Below are positions 1 through 7,688 of a stretch of 64,000 bases of DNA, one piece after another; the first letter of the stretch is position 1; each line of letters opens with the position of its first letter. The DNA is from Paraburkholderia humisilvae (GTDB lineage: Bacteria > Pseudomonadota > Gammaproteobacteria > Burkholderiales > Burkholderiaceae). Location: positions 45,841 through 109,840 of the forward strand of contig NZ_CADIKH010000024.1 of NCBI RefSeq assembly GCF_902859855.1, read 5' to 3'. A program made the translations under genes and the position numbers. The notes below the pieces were generated by a model, which was not told the origin of the DNA, searched no databases, and saw only the letters and a list, made by a program, of their open reading frames with translations.

Positions 1-2
1 CA

Positions 3-944
3 CTGCAAACGCTGACGCGAGCGCCTTGCATCGCCGCAACCGGTGCGCGCACGGCGGCGGCCCGCAACGCATTGATTGACGCCGTTGCCAACGTACTGCT
101 CGAGCCGTTTCTCGTCGGGCTGCGCGAATTCGGCTTCGCGGATGCGCGACTCGATCACATCGAGCCTGGCCGGCTCGCATCATCCGGCGCCATCTCGCCC
201 TGCGCACTCGCCGTATCGATCGAACAGCATGACGACGACATGCCGCTGCGCCATGAGGTTCAGCTCGCCCTGTCGCGCGATGCGTGGCGATGCGTCGAAA
301 CGATCGCGTCGAGTGAGCCGCCGGCGCGTGCTTTTGCCGATCTGCGACTGCCTGGGCGCATGGTGATCGGCACGAAGCGAATCGCCATTCAAGCGCTACA
401 CGAACTCAAGTCGGGGGACGTGCTGCTGCGCGCGTTGTTTCCATCGTTCAACGCCGGCTCACTGAGCCGCCCTGCTGACGATGCCGACGCCGACCCACGC
501 GCTCGCCACGACGCTCGTGCGGTCGCCGCGTGGGGCACGCCGGGCCTCAAACAGTTTATCGCCGCCGTCGCAGTCAACCCTCATTCGCTGGTGATCGAGA
601 AGGAGCCGCACGTGTCAGAAGAATTCCCGCCCGCGCAGGCCAGCGCGGACGTCGCCGGCGAGGCCGCCGGGGAACCGGTCGCCATCGACGAATTCGAATT
701 GCCGGTGCAGTTCGAGATCGATACGGTCGCGATGTCGATCGGGCAACTGTCGTCGCTGCGCGCGGGCTACGTGATCGAATTGCCCATACCGTTCGCCGAT
801 GCCCAGTTGCGCCTGGTCGCGCATGGCCAGACGATCGGCTATGGTGAACTCGTGACAGTAGGCGAGTACCTCGGGGTACGCATCGTGCGGATGGCGCATA
901 GCCCGGGCCATGCGCGAGAGGATGGCGATGGTTCAATTCAGTGA
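3..944 (+). CDS. sctQ: T3SS C-ring/sorting platform protein SctQ (5' truncated)
   Basis: This is the cytoplasmic C-ring (sorting platform) component of the T3SS, also called HrcQ/YscQ. The reading frame stays open to the window edge, so the N-terminus is missing. The TTG at 72 is not needed as a start. The C-terminal 70 residues form a SpoA (surface presentation of antigens) domain: the stretch around ELPVQFEIDTVAMSIGQL is followed by RAGYVIELP and ends with a GELV..GEYLGVRI pattern, typical of SctQ/FliN. The 3' end overlaps sctR, which indicates one operon. The identification rests on the SpoA domain plus the sctR and sctS neighbours. Confidence 0.88.
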   Translation: MQTLTRAPCIAATGARTAAARNALIDAVANVLLEPFLVGLREFGFADARLDHIEPGRLASSGAISPCALAVSIEQHDDDMPLRHEVQLALSRDAWRCVETIASSEPPARAFADLRLPGRMVIGTKRIAIQALHELKSGDVLLRALFPSFNAGSLSRPADDADADPRARHDARAVAAWGTPGLKQFIAAVAVNPHSLVIEKEPHVSEEFPPAQASADVAGEAAGEPVAIDEFELPVQFEIDTVAMSIGQLSSLRAGYVIELPIPFADAQLRLVAHGQTIGYGELVTVGEYLGVRIVRMAHSPGHAREDGDGSIQ

Positions 945-1578
945 TCTGACCGGGCTGCTGATCATCATCGTTTCGATCAGCCTGCTGCCCTTTGTCGCGA
1001 TGGTCGTCACCTCGTACGCGAAGATCGTCGTGGTGCTGGGCCTGCTGCGTAACGCCCTCGGCGTGCAGCAGGTGCCGCCGAACATGGTGCTGAACGGCAT
1101 TGCCATTCTCGTGTCGGTGTACGTGATGGCGCCGGTCGGTCTGGAAGCGGCGAAAGCCCTCGAAAACCAGCAACTTTCGTCGCAATCGTCGCAGGCGTTA
1201 TTGCAGGCGTTCGGCGCCGCACGCGAACCGTTCCGCGCATTTTTGATGAAACATGCGCAGGAGCGCGAGAAACGCTTCTTCCTGCTGTCGGCATCGCGCG
1301 TATGGCCCAAGGAAGAAGCGGACCAGTTAAGGGAGAACGATCTGATGGTGCTCGCGCCGGCCTTTACGCTGACCGAGCTGACCGACGCATTCAAGATCGG
1401 TTTCATGCTGTATATCGTGTTTATCGTGATCGACCTGATCATCGCAAACGTGCTGCTCGCGATGGGTCTGAATCAGGTCACACCGACCAACGTCGCGATC
1501 CCGTTCAAGCTATTGCTGTTTGTCGTGATGGACGGCTGGTCGACGCTGATTCATGGACTCGTGATCACCTATCGTTGA
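922..1578 (+). CDS. sctR: T3SS export apparatus protein SctR
   Basis: SctR (HrcR/YscR, FliP homologue) is an inner-membrane part of the export gate with SctS and SctT. About 218 residues is the usual length. Hydrophobic segments lie near residues 8-30, 45-75, 150-180 and 185-210. The family block VPPNMVLNGIAILVSVYVM is clear, and the AFxxTELxxAFKIGF-like block follows at about residues 150-165. The start at 922 (or 928) is preferred to 910 because GAGAGG at 915-920 gives a better-spaced ribosome site. The 5' end overlaps sctQ. Confidence 0.95.
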   Translation: MAMVQFSDLTGLLIIIVSISLLPFVAMVVTSYAKIVVVLGLLRNALGVQQVPPNMVLNGIAILVSVYVMAPVGLEAAKALENQQLSSQSSQALLQAFGAAREPFRAFLMKHAQEREKRFFLLSASRVWPKEEADQLRENDLMVLAPAFTLTELTDAFKIGFMLYIVFIVIDLIIANVLLAMGLNQVTPTNVAIPFKLLLFVVMDGWSTLIHGLVITYR

Positions 1579-1587
1579 AGGACGCTT

Positions 1588-1851
1588 ATGTCGATCGACA
1601 CACTGATCCAGTTTGCAACGCGTGGCATGCTGCTTTGTCTGAGCGTGTCGCTGCCCGCGGTGATGGTCGCCGCACTGGTCGGGCTGGCCGTTTCGTTCCT
1701 GCAAGCCATCACGTCGATGCAGGATCAAACCCTGCCGCATGCGGCGAAACTGATCGCTGTGACGGTCACCATCATGATCGTGGCGCCGGTCTCGTGCGCG
1801 GCCGTACTGCGCTTCGCAAGCGACATGATGAACCAGGCGCTGCCGCAATAG
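1588..1851 (+). CDS. sctS: T3SS export apparatus protein SctS
   Basis: SctS (HrcS/YscS, FliQ homologue) is a small inner-membrane export-gate protein. The 87 residues contain two membrane hairpin segments (about 15-40 and 50-75), with the family signature LQAITSMQDQTLPHAAKL between them. It begins 10 bp after sctR. sctT and sctU are not downstream here. In group II Hrp clusters these genes sit in other operons, so their absence is expected. Confidence 0.95.
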   Translation: MSIDTLIQFATRGMLLCLSVSLPAVMVAALVGLAVSFLQAITSMQDQTLPHAAKLIAVTVTIMIVAPVSCAAVLRFASDMMNQALPQ

Positions 1852-1897
1852 CGCTTTTTTTCAACCGCAATCTCCCCTATCGGGAAGGCGTATTCCG

Positions 1898-3046
1898 ATG
1901 AGCCGGATCGACTCGAATCAAGCCGCCGCGCAAGCAGCTGAAGCGCAACAAGCCGAACAGGCGCAACGCGAACGCGCCGCGCATGCGCATCACGGCGAAA
2001 AATCCGCGGCGCTCTATCGCGGCACGACGCTGTTTGCGCACGGCAGCGACGCGGCGCATGCGGAGATCCAACATTCGCTCAAGGCCAAGAAGATGCTCGC
2101 GAGGCTGTTCCGCCGACGCGCGATGCTGCGCAACGAGTTGAAAGCGGCCGCAGCGGGCAAGCTGCGTCCAGCGGCGCTCGCGCCACATCATGACGAGCGG
2201 CCGCGCGTGGCGCGGCCGCCCGGATCTCGTTTCGCGGGGCTGAACAACGAACATGCTGACCGGCGCGTCAGCCCGGGCGACGGTGAAGAGCACGACGAGC
2301 AGGACGAGCAAGGCGGCGGCGGACAGCAACGCGACGGTGGTGGAAACAGTGGTGGGAACAACGGCGGTAGCAGCGGCGGTAGCGGCAGTTCGGGTGGCGG
2401 CCAGGGACGGGACGGACAGCACGGCGGACAGCAACGTGATTCGCACAGCGACGATCGGTCTGCCGTGACCTTTGCCGTGGCGAAAGGGGTGCGTGGCGGC
2501 GGACGCGGCGCGGCGGCGCCTTCGCGCCTCGGCGAGGTGGCCGCACAGTTCAGCGTCGCGGGGACGGAGAAATCTCGCGCCGATGCGGTACGGTTGGAGT
2601 CGATCGACAATGTGCTGGATCTTGCCGATGCGTTGCGGGCCAATCCGCGGGCGCGCGTTGACGTGGCCATGATCGACCACTCGATCGCGCTGCGGTCGAT
2701 CGAGCGGGATATCGGCCGCTTGCCGCCGGCTGGGCTCGGTGCATTCGTCGAGCGTGACAAGGCACGCCGCGCCGGACCGAAGCAATCCGTCGGGGGTTTC
2801 ACTCATGCCGCACCGCCCGGCGCAAACAACGACGAAGAGCGGGCGTCAAGGGTGTTCGCCCTGCTCCCGTTACTCGCACTGAACGGCGACCGGCCATCCC
2901 CTCCTTCGCAACTCGACAGCTCAATCGCCGCCTCCCGCTCAACGCGTGCCGCCCTGCAGCAACGGCAGTCAGCGGATGCAACGGCCCCAACCGAGACTGC
3001 CGCGGCGCCGCGGTATCCCCACGTGAGCGGCCCCGGGGCACTGTGA
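1898..3046 (+). CDS. HpaA/HrpV-position T3SS-associated protein
   Basis: I do not recognise this 382-residue protein by sequence with certainty. Its place between sctS and sctD is that of hpaA (Xanthomonas; hrpV in Ralstonia), a secreted export-control protein bound by the chaperone HpaB. The N-terminus is Ala/Gln/Glu-rich and helical (residues 6-30). A basic patch RLFRRRAML lies near residue 69. Residues about 125-190 are a low-complexity Gly/Ser/Gln/Asp linker. A more conserved-looking helical block follows (around VRLESIDNVLDLADALR, about residue 228), then a Pro/Ala/Ser-rich tail. GGGAAGG precedes the ATG. The length exceeds the Xanthomonas protein because of the glycine-rich linker. An alternative is a needle-length-control (SctP-like) protein. 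Confidence 0.5.
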   Translation: MSRIDSNQAAAQAAEAQQAEQAQRERAAHAHHGEKSAALYRGTTLFAHGSDAAHAEIQHSLKAKKMLARLFRRRAMLRNELKAAAAGKLRPAALAPHHDERPRVARPPGSRFAGLNNEHADRRVSPGDGEEHDEQDEQGGGGQQRDGGGNSGGNNGGSSGGSGSSGGGQGRDGQHGGQQRDSHSDDRSAVTFAVAKGVRGGGRGAAAPSRLGEVAAQFSVAGTEKSRADAVRLESIDNVLDLADALRANPRARVDVAMIDHSIALRSIERDIGRLPPAGLGAFVERDKARRAGPKQSVGGFTHAAPPGANNDEERASRVFALLPLLALNGDRPSPPSQLDSSIAASRSTRAALQQRQSADATAPTETAAAPRYPHVSGPGAL

Positions 3047-3082
3047 GCGCACTGTTGCACGTTGCATCGGCAACCAGGTCGG

Positions 3083-3143
3083 TTCGCGCAGGTGGAATCG
3101 TGTTCGGCTCATCATATGAATGCGCTGCACAGCGCTCTATAGT
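3083..3143 (+). promoter_or_regulatory. PIP/hrpII box and -10 element of sctD
   Basis: TTCGC (3083-3087), 15 bases, then TTCGG (3103-3107) is a perfect plant-inducible-promoter box (TTCGB-N15-TTCGB). Exactly 30 bases later TATAGT (3138-3143) fits the YANNNT -10 element known for HrpX (Xanthomonas) and HrpB (Ralstonia) promoters. sctD starts 85 bp further on. This predicts control by an AraC-type HrpX/HrpB regulator that is not in the window, and a separate promoter for sctD inside the larger operon. Confidence 0.8.
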
Positions 3144-3228
3144 GTGGCGTTGCTTGCAAGCGATACAAACACTCCGCGAAACCGGCGAATAAGCTACGAC
3201 CTCGGCACGGCCTTACCAGCCCAATCCA

Positions 3229-4476
3229 ATGAAAAGCCTTCGAATACTGACCGGCCATCATGCCGGCGCTCAAGTTCGGCTTACTCCGGGTGTGCATCGC
3301 ATCGGCACGGATGAAGACGCCGATATCCGTCTGACGGACTGGCTCGAATCGGACGCGCTGCTCGAAGTGGATGATGCCGCCGTCGTACGCATCAGACGCG
3401 CCGATGCGCAAGCGCATCCGGCTGCGGATGGCGCACAGGACGATGGCATGGACGAAGCGGTGATTCTCACCGATTTTGTCCCTATGCAATTCGGCGAGAT
3501 GGTGCTCTGCGTTGGACCGGACGCGGCAGTCTGGCCATCGGACGTGGAAATGCTGTCGACACTGCTGGCGAGTCCGGTGCGACAGGAACTCGCGTCGGTC
3601 CGGCAAAAGCAGCGACAGTGGCGCAAGCTCGTGATCGTTGCCGGCATTGCCGCGCTCGGTGCCGTGGTGGTGGGCGGCACTCTGTTGAGCACGATGCAGT
3701 TGAGCAAAGCGGCCAATCCGCACAACCCTGCTGAGCGCGCGCAGCAGGTTGCGCAAGCGCTGTCGCAAGCGCATTACACCGGTTTGCACGCGCAAGCGAT
3801 CGGCAACGCGGTCATTGTGACGGGCATCGTAGGCACACCTGCCGATGATGAAGCGGTCCGTGCGTTGCTCGCGCGCAGCGCGCCATTCCGCGTCGATCGA
3901 CGCTACGACGTTGCACTGTTTGACGAGCGCAGCATCGAGGATTCGTTGGGAATTTCCGGCGTTCACGCGAAATATATCGGTGACGGTCGATTTGCGATCA
4001 CCGGGGAAGTCGCGGCAAAAGGCGAGCTCGAATCGGCACTCGCAAGAGTTCGCTCGGACCTGAGCCCGAACGTCCGGCAGATCGAAGTGCGTGCGACCGA
4101 AACCGCACATGCGGCGCGCGGCGACTCGCAAAAATACTCGGAGATGGTCTCGGCTGACGACGTCGAATACGCCGAGACGCCGGACGGCGTTAAACACATC
4201 TTTGCGTTCGAGCCGGCCACGGAGGCTTCGGGGCCGGAGGCAGCGTCGGTGCCTGTGGACGCTTCGGCACCGCTGCAGGCGTCGGCGGCTGCGCCAGCTT
4301 CGGCGGCGCGGGTCGCCGGCGCGTCCCTCCCCGTCGCGCCGTCTCCCGCGTCCACCGCATCGACACCTGGCGCGGCGATGTCCAAACGCGGCATGCCGGG
4401 CAACACGCAGACAAACGCACAGGCTACGAATGCGGACGGAACCCTGCCGGACGGAACGCTGCCTCTGCCGCACTGA
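3229..4476 (+). CDS. sctD: T3SS inner-membrane ring protein SctD
   Basis: SctD (HrcD/HrpW-Rs/YscD) forms the outer part of the inner-membrane ring. The first ~100 residues are a degenerate FHA domain (LRILTGHHAGAQVRL, then HRIGTDEDADIRL). A single membrane span follows near residues 126-150 (LVIVAGIAALGAVVVGG). The periplasmic ring-building domains occupy about residues 160-290. The last ~90 residues are an Ala/Pro/Ser-rich tail that other SctD proteins usually lack. The gene has its own PIP-box promoter. It is followed at 62 bp by the hrpD6-like gene. Confidence 0.88.
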   Translation: MKSLRILTGHHAGAQVRLTPGVHRIGTDEDADIRLTDWLESDALLEVDDAAVVRIRRADAQAHPAADGAQDDGMDEAVILTDFVPMQFGEMVLCVGPDAAVWPSDVEMLSTLLASPVRQELASVRQKQRQWRKLVIVAGIAALGAVVVGGTLLSTMQLSKAANPHNPAERAQQVAQALSQAHYTGLHAQAIGNAVIVTGIVGTPADDEAVRALLARSAPFRVDRRYDVALFDERSIEDSLGISGVHAKYIGDGRFAITGEVAAKGELESALARVRSDLSPNVRQIEVRATETAHAARGDSQKYSEMVSADDVEYAETPDGVKHIFAFEPATEASGPEAASVPVDASAPLQASAAAPASAARVAGASLPVAPSPASTASTPGAAMSKRGMPGNTQTNAQATNADGTLPDGTLPLPH

Positions 4477-4538
4477 CGCGCCGGCCGGGCATCGCCATCC
4501 ATTCCGAATTCAACTTTTTACCCGTGGAGGACACCACT

Positions 4539-4784
4539 ATGTACGAGGACATCGAAAAACACGCGGCTGCGTTCGACAACCTGCGCAAGACGCTCGCCAG
4601 TCCTGATGGAGACGCGGGCGTGATGGCGATCCGCAAGGCACTGGAGGCAACGGCGACGAAAATCGCCGAAACGCGCGGCGCGACAGAAGTCGACCGCGAC
4701 AAGCTATCGAAGCTCTATCGGGGATTTCACGCCGCATCACGCGTCATCGCTCATCTGCACGAGCGACAGTCGATGCTCATCTAG
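4539..4784 (+). CDS. HrpD6/HrpX(Rs)-like small T3SS protein
   Basis: This 81-residue, all-helical protein directly follows sctD. Group II Hrp clusters carry hrpD6 (Xanthomonas) or hrpX (Ralstonia) there, at the same size. The EscE/SsaE/YscE needle co-chaperones occupy the same place in other T3SS types. The second helix (around LSKLYRGFHAASRVIAHL) resembles that helical-hairpin pattern. The start at 4539 is chosen over the upstream GTG because GGAGG at 4526-4530 is ideally spaced from this ATG. A strong terminator follows. The assignment is mainly by position. Confidence 0.55.
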   Translation: MYEDIEKHAAAFDNLRKTLASPDGDAGVMAIRKALEATATKIAETRGATEVDRDKLSKLYRGFHAASRVIAHLHERQSMLI

Positions 4785-4797
4785 ACGACGAACGAAG

Positions 4798-4836
4798 CGC
4801 CACGAGGCCGCACGGGCGGCGCCTCGTGGCGTTTTT
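4798..4836 (+). terminator. Rho-independent terminator of the sct operon
   Basis: A perfect 11-bp stem (CGCCACGAGGC / GCCTCGTGGCG) with a 12-base loop is followed by five T residues. It lies 14 bp after the hrpD6-like stop codon and ends the rightward T3SS operon. Confidence 0.9.
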
Positions 4837-4985
4837 GCCTTGGCGACGATAGACACGTGCCTGGTCACGCGTGTCGGCACGACCAGGCACGTGCGATTGA
4901 AGTTGCGCCGCGAGACCGGCGCAATGTGTCAGCGGGACGGCGTTTCGTCCCGCGCGGGTATAAGACCGCCTAGTGATCTGAACCG

Positions 4986-5159
4986 TTACTTTGCGGCCGA
5001 CTTGATGTTGTCGCAGCAACTATTCGAGAACTGTGCCGCCGCATTCGTGCAAGAGTTCTCGAGGTTCAATTGCTGCTCCTGCATCTGGAACTGCTGGGAT
5101 TGCGCCTGCATCGACTGCATCATCATCATCTGTCCTGCCATCTCACCTGACATCGCCAT
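4986..5159 (-). CDS. Small Met/Gln-rich protein, possible Hrp pilin or secreted T3SS protein
   Basis: This 57-residue open frame begins at ATG 5159 behind a strong ribosome site (GGAGAGGAG, 6 bases upstream). The N-terminal half is Met/Gln-rich (MMMMQSMQAQSQQFQMQEQQ). The C-terminal half is helical and ends DNIKSAAK. Hrp pilins (HrpA/HrpE/HrpY) are small, Gln-rich and helical at the C-terminus, and one is expected at this point of the cluster. However, this protein has three Cys residues, which is unusual for a pilin, and it points opposite to the operon. No PIP box was found upstream. The composition resembles the C-terminus of the protein encoded at 5932-6441. Confidence 0.5.
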   Translation of the reverse strand: MAMSGEMAGQMMMMQSMQAQSQQFQMQEQQLNLENSCTNAAAQFSNSCCDNIKSAAK

Positions 5160-5355
5160 GGGAATCTCCTCTCCATCGAATCGCCCAGGTCACCGTCATG
5201 TTGGCAACCGTTTCGCACATCTGCGTATCGCCTATCGTACGTGACATCGTTCGACCACTCTGTGACAACGCGAATGGGTGCGTTTCACTACGAAACCGGC
5301 TACCGGGTTGCATCGCTGGGCATCGATGTCGAGCAACCGGAAATCGCGATCATGG

Positions 5356-5811
5356 TCAGGCGCGAATCCATGAATAGTCGCCGCTGAGGATGCCCTCGAA
5401 CATCTCGTCGCTGGACTCGATGATGTTCTGCCGCCAGTAGCGGCCATGGTCCGCGTAGTGTGCAAGCAGGTCCGCGATCACCTCGCCGTTGAGCTCGTTC
5501 GTGATCGGCAGCCGCAAGACCAGCACGATGCCGCCGGTGTCCGTGTCGAGACCCAGTTGAGCCTGATCCTGCGCGTAGATCAGCAGATTCGCTTCGAGCA
5601 TCAGCCGGAAGATGACGAGCGTGCGTCCAGCTGTGACCGTTCCGAAATGAAAATTCGTATAGATCGCGTCGAGATCGTTTTCGAAATAGTCGATACGCAC
5701 CTCGAACCCGTCGACCTGGATCGTTCTGGTTCGCAATACATGATCGACATCAGGAAGGCCGATTACGTTGCAAAGGTCTGTAACAATGCGAGAAAAATGC
5801 TCGTCGTTCAT
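5356..5811 (-). CDS. hpaB: CesT-family T3SS chaperone, HpaB-like
   Basis: This 151-residue acidic protein has the alpha-beta-beta-beta-alpha-beta-beta-alpha pattern of CesT/Tir-type chaperones. Helix 1 is FSRIVTDLCNVIGLPD; the strands include FEVRIDYFEND and IYTNFHFGTV, and the dimer-helix region is VIFRLMLEANLLIY. The protein continues with GIVLVLRLPITNELNGEVIADLLAHY. HpaB is the general export-control chaperone of group II systems; it binds effectors and HpaA. The size and place next to the hrpD6-like gene fit HpaB, but the orientation is reversed relative to the sct operon. It could instead be an effector-specific chaperone. Confidence 0.72.
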   Translation of the reverse strand: MNDEHFSRIVTDLCNVIGLPDVDHVLRTRTIQVDGFEVRIDYFENDLDAIYTNFHFGTVTAGRTLVIFRLMLEANLLIYAQDQAQLGLDTDTGGIVLVLRLPITNELNGEVIADLLAHYADHGRYWRQNIIESSDEMFEGILSGDYSWIRA

Positions 5812-5931
5812 AAACCGGTGGTATCACCGTGCCGGATGGCCGGTGGCAGATGGGGGCAAACACTGGAATCGCGGCGGCCTGTGCCGTTCGGCGCAACGGC
5901 CGGCGCGAGCGGTTCCGTCGCGGCCTGATGG

Positions 5932-6441
5932 TTAGCGCGCCGCCTTTTCGATGGATTCGGCGATGTTATGCATCAGGTCATTGACGGCATCGGCCTGCTT
6001 TTGCTCCATCTGCAGCAATTGCGTGTTCAGTTGCTCCAACGCCTGCGACAGCCTCATGTCTTTCTGTTGTGCCTGCTGCTCCTTCATGCTCTGTCGCTGG
6101 TCCGTTTCCGACCTCGCCCGATCCTGATGATCAAACTGCCCACGCCCCGGCAGACGGCCATTCAACCGGAAGGGCGACTGCGCGAGCCGATCGTGAGCCG
6201 GCGGACTTGCGCCGGGTATCATCCGCGATAGCACAGAGGGCTTGCGAGCGTCCTCTGTCGATGCCACAGGTCTGTTGCGCGGGTTCATCGTGCTCAGGAC
6301 GTCGAGCCTGCTATTCGACGTTGCGACCGTCGGCCTGGCAAGTGCGTGCTGCCCAATCTGCCTTCCTGGCTTGAGCTTCGCCTCTTTCGCGGGCTGCAGC
6401 GCTTCAAGACTGGAGAGAGTGCTCTTCACGATTGCGCGCAT
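5932..6441 (-). CDS. Gln-rich coiled-coil protein next to the T3SS chaperone
   Basis: Unrecognised 169-residue protein. The ATG at 6441 is chosen because GAGGAG lies 6 bases upstream; the longer frame has no such site. The N-terminal ~110 residues are polar and disorder-like, rich in Arg, Pro and Ser. The last ~60 residues form a Gln/Lys/Glu coiled coil (LEQLNTQLLQMEQKQADAV) ending ESIEKAAR. The gene lies 120 bp upstream of the CesT chaperone gene on the same strand, so it may be that chaperone's substrate. The C-terminus resembles the 57-residue protein at 4986-5159. A secreted filament, translocator or effector role is a guess from context. Confidence 0.5.
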   Translation of the reverse strand: MRAIVKSTLSSLEALQPAKEAKLKPGRQIGQHALARPTVATSNSRLDVLSTMNPRNRPVASTEDARKPSVLSRMIPGASPPAHDRLAQSPFRLNGRLPGRGQFDHQDRARSETDQRQSMKEQQAQQKDMRLSQALEQLNTQLLQMEQKQADAVNDLMHNIAESIEKAAR

Positions 6442-6608
6442 GCGCGGCTCCTCGAAATCAGGACTGACCCACTGGCGGCGTGCAGGATGCACCCGCCTCT
6501 CTTCATTGAAGATAGCAGCCGGCCGTTGTGCGGCGAAACGATGCGCGACGCCGGGTATGATCAGGCGAAAGCCATAGGGGTATCGTCTGGCCGCAATCCG
6601 CTGGTCGA

Positions 6609-7175
6609 CTATTCAAAAGCCAGGTTGGGTGCGGGCCGTGTCATCGCGTAGAGGTAACTGTCCGCCGCTAGCAGGCCCCGGTTCGGGCGGGCTTCGTAAT
6701 TGACGAGCAGCGCTTCCCGCTTGAACCCAAGTCGCTCCATACTGCTATAGGCCAGCCCATCGACTGCGCAATACGCGCAGATCCGGTACACACCGGGCTG
6801 TTCGAGCACGCGCCTTAACAACTCGCGAAGCGCGGCAATGCCCGTGCGCCTGCGCCGATACCCGCCTTTGCGACTGATCACGACACCGATTGTGATCTGC
6901 GGCAGTCGCGGCGTCAGCTCGATGAGTGCTGTCAGCGTGCCGTTTTCCTTGCCTACCAGCGCGTATCGATAGACAGCGCCGACCTTCCACCCGACGAGCG
7001 CCTCCGTGATGTACTCGTGAGTCATCGACGCATCGGTGTGGCGAACGATATCGATATCCTGGACCGTGTCCGGATCGCTGAGCATCTGCTCGAACACCAT
7101 CTGTGTATCGCCGGGCTCGAGCGGGCGCAACAGCAATGTCGCCGTTTCCATGCGCAAAATCGGTTCGTACGGCAT
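6609..7175 (-). CDS. GNAT-family N-acetyltransferase (RimJ/RimL type)
   Basis: This 188-residue protein has the layout of RimJ/RimL-like acetyltransferases. Beta-1 is TATLLLRPLEPGD. The acetyl-CoA binding region GGYRRRRTGIAALRELLRRV (about residues 104-123) stands for the Q/RxxGxG/A loop. The C-terminal YSSMERLGFKREALL motif (about residues 146-160) is typical. The substrate may be an amino group of a protein or small molecule and cannot be predicted. It lies between the T3SS genes and the effector candidate and has no evident functional link to either. Confidence 0.8.
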   Translation of the reverse strand: MPYEPILRMETATLLLRPLEPGDTQMVFEQMLSDPDTVQDIDIVRHTDASMTHEYITEALVGWKVGAVYRYALVGKENGTLTALIELTPRLPQITIGVVISRKGGYRRRRTGIAALRELLRRVLEQPGVYRICAYCAVDGLAYSSMERLGFKREALLVNYEARPNRGLLAADSYLYAMTRPAPNLAFE

Positions 7176-7532
7176 TGTCGTTAGCTGCGGCTATTGTGTC
7201 TTTGCGCCAAGTCGAACTTCGCGACACCAAACGGCTTCGTCACGAGGCACTTCTGGAGATCAGATATAAGCGCCTCAGGTTTGCCCCGTGGTCGCAAAGC
7301 CGCGACACTATCCGTTGCTCAAGGCGACGTTCACCAGAGCGCGGGACTGCCGCGCCGCGTTAACACGGAATCCGCACGCGGGCCGATCTGACCGTGCGCA
7401 TTCCGCGTCTTCTGGACTGTTGGCAAATGCGCATTAGTTAAAGATACGGCGTCTGTTCGGTTCAGTCGACCCACCGACGAAGATTGTGCGCAGGAAGCGA
7501 ATGACCGCGCCGCAGATTCCAGGCACAGGCCG

Positions 7533-7557
7533 TTCGGGCAGCATGTAGGGATTTCGC
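7533..7557 (+). promoter_or_regulatory. PIP/hrpII box upstream of the effector candidate
   Basis: TTCGG (7533-7537), 15 bases, TTCGC (7553-7557) is a perfect TTCGB-N15-TTCGB box. A possible -10 (TTGAAT at 7586-7591, four of six consensus bases) lies 28 bases later; it does not fit YANNNT. The downstream gene starts at 7689, so the leader would be about 90 nt. The rest of the 7176-7688 gap shows no gene and becomes AT-richer towards the coding region. Confidence 0.72.
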
Positions 7558-7688
7558 ATTAAAGCCCGTTCGAACCCGACCGACGTTGAATACTCGATCC
7601 GTAAGTGTCGACTACTGGGTTAAACGGTGTTCGGCCGTTTTTCCGGAACCAGTAACGTTTCTTAGAATCGCTGCGACAAGGAGCATTT

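Noticed and set aside
2253..2410. Short GGC/GGT-rich repeats as a CRISPR or tandem array
   Set aside because: They encode the Gly/Ser/Gln linker in frame within the hpaA-position gene. There is no regular spacer pattern; no CRISPR array is visible in the window.
7218..7240. TTCGC ... TTCGT pair as a second PIP box
   Set aside because: Only 14 bases separate the TTCG half-sites instead of 16, and no suitable downstream gene follows.
7645..7680. GGAACC near 7645 as an HrpL (hrp box) promoter
   Set aside because: No CCACNNA follows at the required 15-17 bp. The PIP box at 7533 is a full consensus match and fits the group II T3SS.
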